From NCBI GenBank assembly GCA_002633025.1, contig NMRB01000415.1, positions 285,799 through 349,798 of the forward strand: a DNA stretch of 64,000 nt, given 5' to 3'. Source of the stretch: Notospermus geniculatus. Its lineage: Eukaryota > Nemertea > Pilidiophora > Heteronemertea > Lineidae. Shown in pieces: positions 22,155 through 34,749 of this stretch. The position numbers were made by a program, and so were the translations under genes. The notes under the pieces are model-generated. The model did no database searches and was not told where the DNA came from. It saw nothing but the letters and a program-made list of their open reading frames with translations. The stretch's first letter is position 1. Each line of letters opens with the position of its first letter.

Positions 22155-23972
22155 CTAAATCTCTTCAAGTTCGCAGTGGGTAACAGGTTCACTAGTGTGC
22201 TGGCTATCGAATCCTTCTCGACTCGCTCGACTGATCTTTTTGGCAGGAACGTGGACGACAGTCGATGAAATCTTTCTATTGCCGTCATTCGCCCCGGCAT
22301 CATCGCCCTGACGATCAGGGAGACCAAACAAGCCTGGTATCCAGTGGATCTGAAAAAGTACATCACCGCTGATCAGTGTGCCCCCGCGAGAATCAAGGAC
22401 CGAGGCTAGAAGAGTTGAAATTGACGAGTACAATTCAGAGTTGAATATGAACTCACTGTGAATATAACTATAAGGATACCGATGGCTGTCCCCGCCAAGA
22501 TGTCTCCTGCGTGATGCTTATAGTCGGCAATTCGAGAGAGTGAACTGTAAAAGGCCATCCAGAGGAGACAAGCCTGGAGGAAGTGACGGAAGAGGATACT
22601 GAAATTCCAGGTCATCCGCGCCTGAAGGTAAATCTGAAAAAGGGAAGACGCTTTGTAGGCTATATCGCCGAACCTCTGAACAGGAATCACTACAGAAGTT
22701 TTCGACGCCTCCCCCCCTCCCCCGGAATACAGAATCGTCAGAAACTTACCGCTAAGTAGAGCATGGAATACCAAGATAGAATACTGTGGCCAGACGGGAA
22801 GGATTGTCTGAAGAAGATTTGAAGCTCACTCAGTAAGAGGCTACATCGACCGAGAGTCGGCCTATAATACGACCTAAAGTTTTTAACAAAAGCGATCGAA
22901 AGAGTCGGTTGCCTGTATTGGTGCAGGAGTGTCTATGAACCAAGACTCACCTGGCTTGCCTGATCTTCTCCTTGTCGCCAGTACACACGTCTTCTTCAAC
23001 GTACCTCCAAGTTCCAGCTATTGGACCAGTGCAATTCACCTCTGTATTCAGTCTATCCCAACTGGCCTGGTCCGGTAGGCACACAGTCAGGAAGTGTGGT
23101 CTCAGACGTCCAATGGTGTACTTCCCAATATCCATGAAGGACATAGCGAAGCCGAACCCAAAGTAAAAGAGACCAAGATACTTGTATGTCTTGACGAAAA
23201 AGTCATTGAAGTGCACAGAGCCGATCGTGTACCGGGGGAGGAGGTCCTTGTTTGGTTCTGTGAGGTATCTCAGAAACTCGATTAGAACGATCTGAAGAAA
23301 GAAGGAAAACTCTTACTAAGCAACACAGCATGGAGTTGCCCACACAGCATGGAGTTGCCCATGATCAGTGGATGTCCACAGCATGGAGTTGCCCACATGA
23401 TCAGTGGATGTCCACAAATTAGTGCAGGTTTGGACTTACCATCAGCGTGTTCAGCAGCACCGCGGTGATGATGGCGTCATTCCAATGGACCGAAGAGGGC
23501 TTGTATGGTTTTGTAATGCTCTCATCATTGCAGTAGAATCCCCTATGGAAGGGTTCAATGTTGCCGAACTTGAAGACAATTGTTGGGATGCAAACTGTGG
23601 AAGATGATAGAACGACTGTAGGGCCGATTGTCGAGTATCATGAGGTAATATCATGGTTCTAGCGCTCGCTCAGTGCTCACGACAGTGTGCGTTGACGCAG
23701 GGAGAAAGTGCTGAGAGCCACTGAGTTCCATCAACTCGAATTGAAAGTTGGGATCTGGAGGTTTGTCAGAATCGAATCTAATGAAGCTGAAAAAAACTGG
23801 CCGAGTACGCCAGTTGGACATGAAGGAGCAGTCCAACAACATCAGTACAGTGCATTCCATTGCTGAGTTGATGTAAGCGTTGAGGACCACAAGTCAATGC
23901 TGATTACTTACTTAGAAACAGACATATCCCGTCGATAATGATGCGTAAAATCCTTTGGATAGGTCGTTCCAT
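22155..23972 (-). CDS. Phospholipid/lipid phosphate phosphatase (PAP2 family, PLPP1-3 type)
   Basis: Exons: 23972-23912, 23594-23440, 23291-22951, 22807-22750, 22633-22457, 22349-22155, giving 328 residues (human PLPP1-3 are about 285-311). It starts at ATG (MERPIQRILR). The three catalytic PAP2 motifs are present: KYTIGRLRP (C1), PSGH within RQSFPSGHSIL (C2, nucleophile-activating His) and SRIADYKHHAGD (C3). The N-terminal GFYCNDESI and the glycosylatable NCT in the loop before C2 fit the family, as do about six hydrophobic segments. These enzymes are integral membrane ecto-phosphatases that dephosphorylate lysophosphatidate, phosphatidate and sphingosine-1-phosphate. The cytosolic C-terminal tail of about 60 residues is family-typical but unconserved. 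It is divergently oriented to the M13 peptidase gene. Confidence 0.93.
23326..23415. repeat. Short tandem repeat around CACAGCATGGAGTTGCCCA
   Basis: Three copies of CACAGCATGGAGTTGCCCA, two of them followed by a shared ATGATCAGTGGATGTCC block. It lies in an intron of the lipid phosphatase gene. Confidence 0.7.
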
Positions 23973-24750
23973 GATACCACAAATACCAACCGGCAACGCC
24001 TCATATCAGTCTCTGAATGTCAACCGAACACGAACTATAACACGTACATGCACAGGGGGTTTTTCATGTTGTGAATGCACGGTTAAGTGTTTTTTGCTTG
24101 ATATGCGACCATGGGAAATGATAAGGCGCTATCAACATCTTGAACTCTTCCTCTGTCCTGGATTTAAGGTCAGCATACTCGGTCGTGACATTAATAAACA
24201 GATCAAACCACTGGCATGACATTATCGAAGTTTGTCACAGGAGCGAAAATCGGCGTCGCTATCAAAATTTCTGCGTAAAGCGCTCCAGAAATGGGTCCCA
24301 TGTCGACTCCTGGCGCAGTCTTTTGGAGCGCTCCGCCCCTATTTAGCTTTCTCAAACAAGAACTCGACAACCGTGTTTTTTTCCATTTTTTTCTTAATGT
24401 TGGTGAAGGAGAACGCGGGGTTTTATACACTGCACGCTGGTGCAGATGACATACCAATACAGAATCATAACATCATTATTCTGAAGCCCAATCATTATAA
24501 ACAGTGTCATGTCACGATCGAGCTCCCTCAATATGATCAACCAATGAGTTCATTTGACTTTGCATCACTAAACCATCACACTCGTTCGGTGTACCAGTGT
24601 GTGCTAGGACAGGAAATGGACGCAACTACCACTTTACCATCGAGGGGAGAAATAATGATACCTTGACGCCACTCATAGTGCAAGTGTAATTACACAACTC
24701 ACATCACATGGTCGAGACCTTTCAGGGGCTCTCCACACACGGCTGTAACC
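23973..24750. promoter_or_regulatory. Divergent intergenic region, phosphatase/M13 peptidase
   Basis: 778 bp between the two start codons, which point away from each other. It should hold both promoters and 5' UTRs. GAGCGCTCC-like inverted repeats occur near 24281-24337. No TATA box is obvious for either gene. Confidence 0.45.
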
Positions 24751-27700
24751 ATGGACGACAAAGAGGCGGGAACTAATGATAATTTCAGGAAATACCCGAC
24801 CGAATTTAAACATCCCAAAATGGAACAGTATTCCAGCGTGCCGCGCAGTGATTTCATTCATCGACGGACTTCCGTTCGTGTTTTCTTCGTGATCGTTGCT
24901 TTTTTCTCCTTCTTGTTGATCGTGATTACGGTTCTTCTTTTGTTAGCGTTGCTTGGGATCATACCATCACTCGGACAACAGGTTGGCATGGTTTTTGTAT
25001 CTGCATGCGGTGTCCCATTTCTAATTTCACATGGTTCGGACTTCAAATGTCTATTTAGCTTTCCGCCCCAAAGTGTGCGTTGAGAAGGTTGGCGGTCGAC
25101 CAGTCGCCTACAGAATCTACCCAGGATGCAAACTCGAATGACAGAATGATGGCTGAATCCCAGGATTTTTGCAGAGTTAGCGTTGAAGACATCGGCGCCG
25201 AGGAAGCCGTGGGCTCTCCCTATAAAATTCTAAAATCTAAACGCTTCGTGGTGCGACTTCTGGCCAATCCCGACGAAAATTCTTGGTTGCCGATAAGCGG
25301 CGTGGGGTTGGTGGTGGGTGGGGCGGAAAACCGCGTTCACAGAGATCTCTGATTGATCAGCCTGTGGTCTTTAGTCAATATGGGCATGAGGGTTGACAGT
25401 ATGCCTAGATGCAATATGTTGTCATCACACAGGCCACGAATTAGATGGTCATTTGCACGCTGTTTGCCTGTCAGCATCGGCTCAGGCAGAGCATCCCCGC
25501 TGGCGTTGTTGCTGAACAAACAACACAGAAGGCCAGCTGCAATGTATATGACCAGCTGGGATTTAAAACGGACATAATCAACCTGACATGCTTTAAATTT
25601 CCCTCAGAGGTGCAATGAAACGGCGGGGAAGGACTTCGATTCAATGATTTTAGAAGCCTCCTTTTTTTATGATCCAACTTGGAATGAGAACCAGGTTTGG
25701 TCTGATATCGATGCATGACGTGTTGTAAGTTTTTGTGTACAAGAGAATGTATGATATAATTCAGTAATCATTTCTGTATTCACTGTGAACACAGATGTCT
25801 GACCTTAATAATCTAATAATTGCAATACTTGGCACATGATATTGGATAGGAACTGCCGCTTTGTCTCCAACATCTTTGTGTCACTAACACTTTGACCTGT
25901 ATTATCGTGATCGGTAATGACACATTACTGATTGAATCAGAATGGGTGGCACCCAGCTCGTGTATTCATGTACTTAGAAAGAAACGTTCTGAAAACGCCA
26001 CAAAGAAGAACGAACACCAAGAAATATTATAGTCATGCAGCTTTCGAAATCTCATTGCAGCCTCCTGCCTCCCCTGATGCTGCCTCTGTACGGATCGCTG
26101 GCAGGGTCCTTGCTCATATGGACCGCACGGCAGACCCTTGCGTCGACTTCCAGCAGTACGCCTGCGGAGGTTGGGAGAAGGAAACACACATCCAAGATGA
26201 GAAATATGTGGCGAATGACAATGATGAGAATGCAGAGGACATCATGCAGTTTTTCAAAGGTAAAATATCGCCACTGGTTTATCATATTAGGCAACAGTAG
26301 ATGCTTCTTCACCATTTGCTCCGCCATCGTGGAGCCCCACGTGTATTGCTCTTAGTAGTCAAGATATTACCATGAGTTTGGTTCCATTTAATGGCCCTGT
26401 AATCAAATAAGTGGCTTTGTCAGCTCTGGATTCGTTCCTCAGTGAATTCAGTTGGTGGTAGCATGAATGCTACTCCACTGATGACACCATTATCTGTTTC
26501 CTTTTCATTCACCATCGTTATCATTGACACGATCATAAAATCGACATATCAATCATAAAACCTATCAAGTATCAGTTTTAATGTCATCAGTGGCTAATGT
26601 TCCTTTTGTGGAGAAAGCTCATTAATCTCAGCCATACAGGCAAATCACAATGGCGATTGTCCGGATCGCATTTGTTCTCCTGGATTTACAATTTCAGCTC
26701 CACATCTCCACCTGTTCCACGTGTACTTCCATCACCACAACTGAGTTTCTGATGGCTCCAGGACGTTTATATAAAGCTTTTATAGCTGTCTATTTGTAGC
26801 TGTCTGATTAAGGCATCCCAAAGAATTCCAATCCCGGATGGTAATTGCTGTGTGCATCTTCACCCATCATTTTACTGCCAATGTCAAATTTTGTCGAAGG
26901 ATGTGAAAAAAAAATTAATGGCACCTGAAAGCCATCACACAAGTATGCATTGAATGAACATACCAACATGTATGTGGCACAGGGTTTTATGTGCGACATC
27001 AGGCTTTGGTACTAAGTTTATTAGAAGATGAGGAACAAAAGTGTTGGATTTATACTGATAAATTCAATCGGGTTTCGAACCTCTAACATAGGGCAACCTC
27101 GCCAGCATTCATAGACAACGACGTTAAGCACTAGGCCAAATCCCCATCCACCTTAGTTTATTAGTTCAAATTGCGACTGGTAATGAAAGAGCTAGGTTAG
27201 TCACAGCATCTGAATCCAGGGCATACAAGGATGTCAGACGCTAAGCCAAGCTCGACCAACCATTACAAAAGCCCATTGTGCAGGTCTCAAGCAACAAACG
27301 TTGCAGGCAGCGCAAAAAAGAGTTACTTTTTTTTAAAAGCAACTTTTTTCACCGTGATTAGTGTGTTCTTACAGATAAATCTTATCATCTCGGCCAACGC
27401 GGATATTTCTTTGTGTCATCGCCATGAACAGAACAATCTCGCCTACATCTTCTGACATCTGACCGTCTCGCCGACTCTTACTTGCTCCGCGCAAATTGAA
27501 TAATTCCAAACGCATTTTCATGCACGAGTCCAGTAGGAAGACGAAAAAATCACGTTAGATCGTCGGTTGTTATTATAAAAAGCCATCCCAACCTGCTCAA
27601 TGATGAAATGGGTGTCGGTATCGTGTAACATATTCTTTATCACTCTTTTTTTACCACCCAGTCAAAATGCACCACTGATATTTTTTGATATTATGTCGCG

Positions 27701-30700
27701 CGTTATCAGACCCTTCTTTGAATCAGGAAATCCTTTCACCGTCATGCTTTTTCTTTCCCACAGAGCAGCTTTCGTGGAAAATAACCTCTAAAGATGTTGA
27801 ACCGTATAGAAAAGCACAACAGTTTTATGCTAGTTGCATCAGAAGATCAGAAAATGAGCGTGATTCAGGGGTATCACCAGGTAAGGCATGTCGATCATCG
27901 CCACCATTGTGTCATATACGCCTACTTTTTTATGATATTCATTTTTTGTTGCTATGCCTTGGTATCTTTCTCTTGCAGTTGTGCCCTGGGTTCGCTCCCT
28001 CGGCGGGATGGAGTTGTTGGATGATTCTGCCAAACCTCCCGATGCATCCTTGGCAGCCATGTTAGCCGCCATCTTTGCTGAAGGCATCAAATCGAAGACT
28101 TATTTGTTATTCGGTGTCCGGTACTCCGTCAGTGCATCTGCTCAGAATACATTAATGGTATGTTACCATTCAACTACATATCGATCTGTTGCACGGCTTC
28201 AAGCGAAAGGAATAAAATTTGTTGATTTCCACTCTATGTTCCTCCATAGGACATTGAGAAACGTCGATCTCAGTCGTCGCATATTCTGTGATCTTCCATT
28301 TTTTATTTCCTTCCTCCTCTCAGATCCATCCAGTGATGTCTTCCAAGTATGGGCCGCTCAGGGGGTTATACGGCGTGAGGGACAACGATAAGGTACAGAT
28401 CCTTCACCTTTCTCCATTGTCTTGTTCCTCAGAATACTAAAACGATAGGTCTTCCTCCCTCTTCTCAGTGCTTCAGTGGCAACAGTAATATCTCTGTCAA
28501 TGGTTCTTGAATGAGCACTGAACAGACTTTCTTCCTTCTCTTCTAGAGATATACCGATGTTCTCAGTGTCATTCTTAAAGTGCAGAGATTATTCTTTCCG
28601 GCGACAACCGAAGAGACGGCAAAAAACACATTGAAGATTCTCATCAAGATAGCCAAGGTAAGTGGGCGTTGAGAACAATAGGCCTAAAAATGCCCCCTCC
28701 CCCTCCCCACATGACAGGCGATCGAGAGGAACAGGAATGTAATTGCAGGATCCTTTTATCTTAGCCCTTTCACGACCAGTGGCACTCAATTTCACCTAAA
28801 GCAAGAAAATGTACGTTGCTAAAAAGAAGTGGAACATCTGTCAGAGGTAATTTGAAAGCTCTCGCCGTCGTTAGATGAGATCCTCAGCCACCAGGCGTTT
28901 CTCCTGTGCGATGAGCACTTTGCCATCGACAGTGGAGTTGCCTTGCCGTGCGGAGGGGGCCGATTCCGGCCTGTCTAGTGAGGCCAGCACGTAGTATGCC
29001 CAGTGGGTTTGCACAGTGCCATCCTTTCGATTGCGGCCTTCTGATGGTCCTGTTTATTTGCCTTGTTTGCAGGCCTCCTTATCATCTGCAGTGTTCAAGA
29101 CGGATCTCCTGGAACTTCTCACCGTCGATGAGTTAACAACGAACGTCTCCAACGTGGTTAGTATTCTGAACTCAATTTTAGGATCTCGAAGACCGACTCT
29201 TGGCGTCAAATTAGGGTGCACCTTTCTTTTTCTGACTGCCCTCAGGACCATACCCACCCTGGGGAATCGCGATACCATCTCGACGCGGGGGTTCGGCATA
29301 TAGCCGCGTCATTCTGCATGAAATTCACCCGTGAATGCAGTAATTTGTGAGGGGAATTGCAGAAAAACGAGGCACGATTTGCCATATATGAAACATCCAG
29401 AAGAAAGTTTACATCTACAGTTACCAGATGAAATGCAAAAGGATGGACAAACTATTCGGCATCAATGTGAAAATCCATGCTAAACATGCGAGTCCGTGGA
29501 AGACATGGAAGAAGCGGTGCCCTCCATCGTGACGCTGTGACAATCGCTACGTCATCGATGGNNNNNNNNNNNNNNNNNNNNNNNNNNNNNNNNNNNNNNN
29601 NNNNNNNNNNNNNNNNNNNNNNNNNNNNNNNNNNNNNNNNNNNNNNNNNNNNNNNNNNNNNNNNNNNNNNNNNNNNNNNNNNNNNNNNNNNNNNNNNNNN
29701 NNNNNNNNNNNNNNNNNNNNNNNNNNNNNNNNNNNNNNNNNNNNNNNNNNNNNNNNNNNNNNNNNNNNNNNNNNNNNNNNNNNNNNNNNNNNNNNNNNNN
29801 NNNNNNNNNNNNNNNNNNNNNNNNNNNNNNNNNNNNNNNNNNNNNNNNNNNNNNNNNNNNNNNNNNNNNNNNNNNNNNNNNNNNNNNNNNNNNNNNNNNN
29901 NNNNNNNNNNNNNNNNNNNNNNNNNNNNNNNNNNNNNNNNNNNNNNNNNNNNNNNNNNNNNNNNNNNNNNNNNNNNNNNNNNNNNNNNNNNNNNNNNNNN
30001 NNNNNNNNNNNNNNNNNNNNNNNNNNNNNNNNNNNNNNNNNNNNNNNNNNNNNNNNNNNNNNNNNNNNNNNNNNNNNNNNNNNNNNNNNNNNNNNNNNNN
30101 NNNNNNNNNCATCCTGAGAATCTCAGGTCATTTACGGTCGTACCCTCCCTCAATGCCCTGAGGACATCCACCCCGTTTCGGTGGGGAAGACGGCCATTCC
30201 CTCATGTGTACTCGCCAATTGGTAATTCACGAACAAACCATGCAAAGCAGTGGGGAAATGCCACTCGATGTAATGGACAAATATCGCGCCTAGTGCTACA
30301 ACGTCTGCACATACATCTGGTATTACGAGTTACCGGATACCAGGCTCCTAGCATTGTATCTCATTCCATAATTTATGCACGCTGCCAAATGACAGCTGCC
30401 CCAAACACATGAACTGGATCATACCTTCGTGTTCTGATCCCATCAGTACGTCCTCGTTGACAAGATAATCCGTGAGAATCATGTTGACGCGAAGTTAATT
30501 CAGGAACAATCAGAAACTCAGCGAGTTTGTCAGCGACTCGAGAAATTTTCACAGCTACCATATTTGGGGTATGACCAAGACGGGATAGAAGCTTCACTGT
30601 GATTGGCTGGATTCGGCGGAGTCGATCACTCCGCTAGTTCCCCAACGAAATGGCATGGATGTCGCCAGGGTCTGAACCAAGCGCGAGTAGGGGAGCTGGT

Positions 30701-33700
30701 TGTGAAGACCCTGGGTGCGAGGATGTCCATATCCAAGCTTTGTCACTGACCGCTATTCATCGTTTCGACGGCCCTCATGTTCGATTTATTGCAAACTGCA
30801 CTGTCGCAGTTATATCTGGTGGGCAAATTATCTCCTGACCAATCATATGCGTTGGTTTGTCCACCAGATTAGTGCGCGCGCACAAAATCAGAAACATGGC
30901 GGGGAGCCGTCAACAAACTCTCGTAAAGAGCCTTCAGATGGTTTCATCTTCCACTTTTCGAAGGACTCCCGAATCCAAACTTTCTCCTGATTCTACCCTC
31001 TTGAATGGCATTTTAATTGATTTGATAATAATGATATTTTGCACTCTTATTTCCTTCAAGGGCACAAGGGACAAGCTCAGTTGGCGTCAGTGTGTCAGTT
31101 ACACGACTTTTCTGCTCAAGGAACCAATGGAAAGTTTATTTATCGAAAGATACTTCGAAAACAACAAAGCTGTAAAAAAGGAGGTGAGTGCTTTTAGAGA
31201 GGTAAAAGCGAAACAGAATCATCTTGTTGTACGCAAAAACACGCTACGCTTTGGGATGAAAAATCGGAAATTCTGTGCTGGCATCAGATCTGTTCGTCGT
31301 TCATTGGGCTAAACCACCTCTTCTAGCAATATACATTTAGATAATTTCAGGAGTGACAACATTTTTTAGGTGAAAGAGATGGTAAATGGAATAAGGAAAG
31401 CTTTCATCCAGCGGATTCAATCACTGAACTGGTTAGATCAAGAGTCAAAGAAACAGGGCGTCGATAAAGCAACGAATATGCTGACGAAGATCGCGTATCC
31501 TGACAAACTGCTGAACCAGACTTACGTGGCAGGAACCGTGGAAGGAGTAAGTTGTCTGTTATGTGGCATTGTAACTGCATGCTGTTAGCACGTTCTTTGA
31601 CGCTGGCGTTCAGACTGTGAACAATAAAACATGTCTAGATTCCAGTGGGATTTCCTGTCACACCAGATATTGTTGACCATACATGCATGTCGTCAAAATT
31701 TAATAAAGATATCCTTCAGGTTGAAAAAAACATCGTTCGTTTTTTCTACTCGCAGCTAAACATAGGGGACAACTTCTTCGGAAATGCGATAAATGCAACG
31801 TATTTCCAAGTAAACAATGAACTGAGGAAGCTGTATAAGCCATTCGACCACACAAGGTAAAGACATTTCATGTCGGGACAAATAGTTATGTCTTTCATAA
31901 TTCGGTGTAGGCCTATCCCAAGCCAGGATAAATCAATTTAGGCGTCGTCTGCCAGTTACCATTGGTATGTTTATCATAAATGTTGCCAAGTGGTTCTTAT
32001 GAATGGACTGGAGATTGTGGCTGATGTTGATGTTGACAACGGGTCATTACAATGTATATCTTTTTTCAGTTATACGGATCCAGTTCAATCTAGCAAAGCA
32101 TTGTATATTCCTAATGGGAATTATTTCGGTAAGCATGCCAATTTCGGTTTCTTATTTGCTCTTTGGTCGCGTGACCAACGATCCACGTCACATTTCATGA
32201 CAGCTAAACAGGAAGTAGCGTTTCTTGGTGTCTCATCGTGCCACAACCGGAAGTAAAGGCGTCTCAACCATAGAAGACGATGGACAGTCATAAGTGACAA
32301 CATGACATAAGCCGCAAGCAAACGTATCTGTGGTGAATGGTCATTGACAGCGAACTCACACGAGAAAACTCGAATCTGTGATCGTGGTCCCTGTTTCAAA
32401 CCGACAAAGAAGTCCATTATTGAAATCGTTTCATTTGAACACAACGTTTGGATTAATAACAGACATTATTCATTTTCAGTCGTTTACTCAGGTTACCTTC
32501 AGACTCCGTTCTATGATAAACAATGGCCGAGGTAAGCAACGGAAGTAGTGCATATGCTGTATGTGGTCGGTTCGCCATTGGGGCATGCATGACAAAAGTC
32601 GGTAGGCTAAACCATTCGGTTTGGCGTTGTCATAGGTGAAGATAGATAACTGAGGAAATGTTTTACGATAAAATCACTCCCACATTTTTTGTACGCAGCA
32701 GCTCTTTCTGTGAATGGACCAAAGTGGAATTTCCTAATCTGTAGACTTTTAGTTCTTGACATGCTACAAGTATTCAAGTAAAACGATTTCTTCGGAACTT
32801 TCTTTGCTCCGACACCGTGACTGCAATGAGTTATTTTTCTTGATAGTTATATGAAGTACGGGGCGGCTGGCATGGTGATTGGCCATGAGATAACGCACGG
32901 GTTCGACAGCGACGGTAAGTCAAACTTGTGCCTGATTATCAATGAAAAAAATGACAAACTTTGGCCTAGTGATTCCACAAATTAGAAGAATACGTCTGTG
33001 ATGTCATGAAGATCTAACGTCAGGAATTTTTATCTACAGGTTGTGGTGTCGGCAAACGTGCCTCGTACCACGGATGGTGTAGTGCTAACGTCAGCAAGGC
33101 GTTTACTGAGAGAGCCCAGTGTTTTGTCGACCAAATCAGCCAGTATGAATTCTATAGACCGTCCATGAATAAAACAATGAAGGTATGAAATGCACGAACT
33201 GCTGATCGCAGGACATCAATAATGTTATAAAAGGCTGTTTTTCCTCTTCTGCATTTGTAAAGAACCCAAGGAACTTTGGAAATTGAAATTGACTCAGATG
33301 TAGCCTTAGATGTACACCTCTTCTCCCCATAATGCTACTAGGCGGCCAAAGTTCAATAGCTGTCCATTTCAGGTAGATGGGCAGCTCACCCTCTCCGAGA
33401 ACATTGCTGATGCTGGTGGCCTTAGGATAGCCTATCAGGTTTGTAATGATGTGAAGAACATGGCTACACTGAGCGACAAAAACCACCAAACTATTTCAGC
33501 ACCAGTTGACGATTAACCACCGATTTTATTGATAAACGATCCTTGAATAAGTCTGACCGTTCGAGATCCTGCATCATGGCATGATTCCTGTATCACAGAT
33601 CATTAACGGTAATGCTGAAAATTGATCTCGACTTTGTGCTTTCAGGCTTATAAGGCTTGGACTCGCATCCACGGCGAGGAAAGTGTATTACCAGGGTTTC

Positions 33701-34357
33701 CAGCCAACGTCACAGTGAACCAACTTTTTTTCCTTGCTGCAGGACAGGTACGTGTACGAACTCCATCAACGAACGGTTTCAGTTGGCCCGTCGGCGGCGA
33801 GTTGCACAGCTAAAACGCGACTGAGTCAAACACGTCTGTCTGTTAAATCTGTACAATTATTGAGTATCTTCTTCTTGTTCATCCTTCAGATGTTTTGTAG
33901 CAAGTTTTCCGATGAGTATCTCAGCTGGTATCTTCAGAGCGACGGCCATGTCCCATGGACAGAAAGGTAGGCATGATTCTATCGTCGCTTCCGCCAACGT
34001 TGACGTCCAAATACAACATGTTCACCAGTAGGCCTAACTCGTGCGAGAGATCGTCATTTTCGGAGTTAAAAGAGGAGCGGATTTCGAAGAAGGTCGCTGC
34101 TTGTGTGAAGTGCGTCTGCGTACTTCGGACCACTTCCATGTCCGGAAGCTTGCTGCAATTTGGGCGATCAAACGTTACTGACTACCGAGATATGGACTCC
34201 TGAAAACAAATTTTAATTTGGCGTTTTAATTTTCTGAAATCATTTTCTATTCCACAGGGCGAATACCGTCATGATGAACTCTGGAGAATTCTCAAAGGCG
34301 TATAATTGTCAGAAAGGATCGAGACTAAACCCAATTAAAAAGTGCCAGATTTGGTGA
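24751..34357 (+). CDS. M13-family zinc metallopeptidase (neprilysin/ECE-like), partly in a gap
   Basis: Exons: 24751-24981, 26061-26259, 27764-27880, 27979-28157, 28324-28392, 28547-28657, 29073-29156, [gap], 31061-31183, 31370-31546, 31756-31856, 32070-32128, 32480-32531, 32847-32914, 33040-33182, 33373-33438, 33646-33747, 33890-33966, 34258-34357; phases agree within each block. Exon 1 encodes a short cytosolic tail and one membrane anchor (type II). Family marks: ADPCVDFQQYACGGW, the zinc site GHEITHGFD (32884-32898), the third ligand in SENIAD, DGHVPWTER (catalytic His and Arg spacing as in neprilysin), and C-terminal KKCQIW. About 100 residues before exon 31061 are missing, probably in the N run at 29562-30109. 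The NA(F/Y)Y substrate-binding motif is replaced by SKALY and the PAGILQ segment by VYSGYLQ. A possible extra exon is 25608-25694 (29 codons, phase 0). M13 ectoenzymes cleave extracellular peptides. Confidence 0.9.
27062..27155 (-). repeat. tRNA-derived SINE head
   Basis: On the minus strand it carries a degenerate A box (TGGCCTAGTGCTTAACG) and a B box GGTTCGAAACC at tRNA-like spacing. It is not a functional tRNA: the acceptor stem ends do not pair. It is intronic in the M13 gene. Confidence 0.5.
29562..30109. other. Assembly gap (548 N) inside the M13 gene
   Basis: A run of N between the exon at 29073-29156 and the exon at 31061-31183, where roughly 100 conserved residues of the M13 fold should be encoded. 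Confidence 0.95.
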
Positions 34358-34749
34358 ACGGATTTATAAAACATGTATTCGGAAATGTTCGTGTGGATGT
34401 CGTGCTCCTTCGTACATTCCGATAAGTGGCTGATGAATAGAGGGCGCTGACATCGACAGCTGAAGGAAACATTAACATCTCAGGGGACCCATGCTATCCA
34501 TGTTCAGTATTCTCCATTGCAAATGATATAACACGGGCAATGTTGATGTAACTCATATGTCTTACTTGTGAATGAATCATGTAAAAACTTGAGGTGACGA
34601 TGTCCGGCCAAAGCGTTCTTGTCTGTGTCTGAAAGAAGTCTGAGCTGTGCCTGGGGGACAAAGTGAGAGGAATCTTTGAATTCCTCTGGATCCCTGGCGC
34701 CTCTCACAATGACGGCAACAAAAAGAAAGCTCTCTCGAGACAGTTTTAT

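Noticed and set aside
31718-31755. Earlier acceptor adding VEKNIVRFFYSQ to the M13 protein
   Set aside because: The later acceptor after TTTTTTCTACTCGCAG has the better pyrimidine tract and gives the family-like sequence without an insert.
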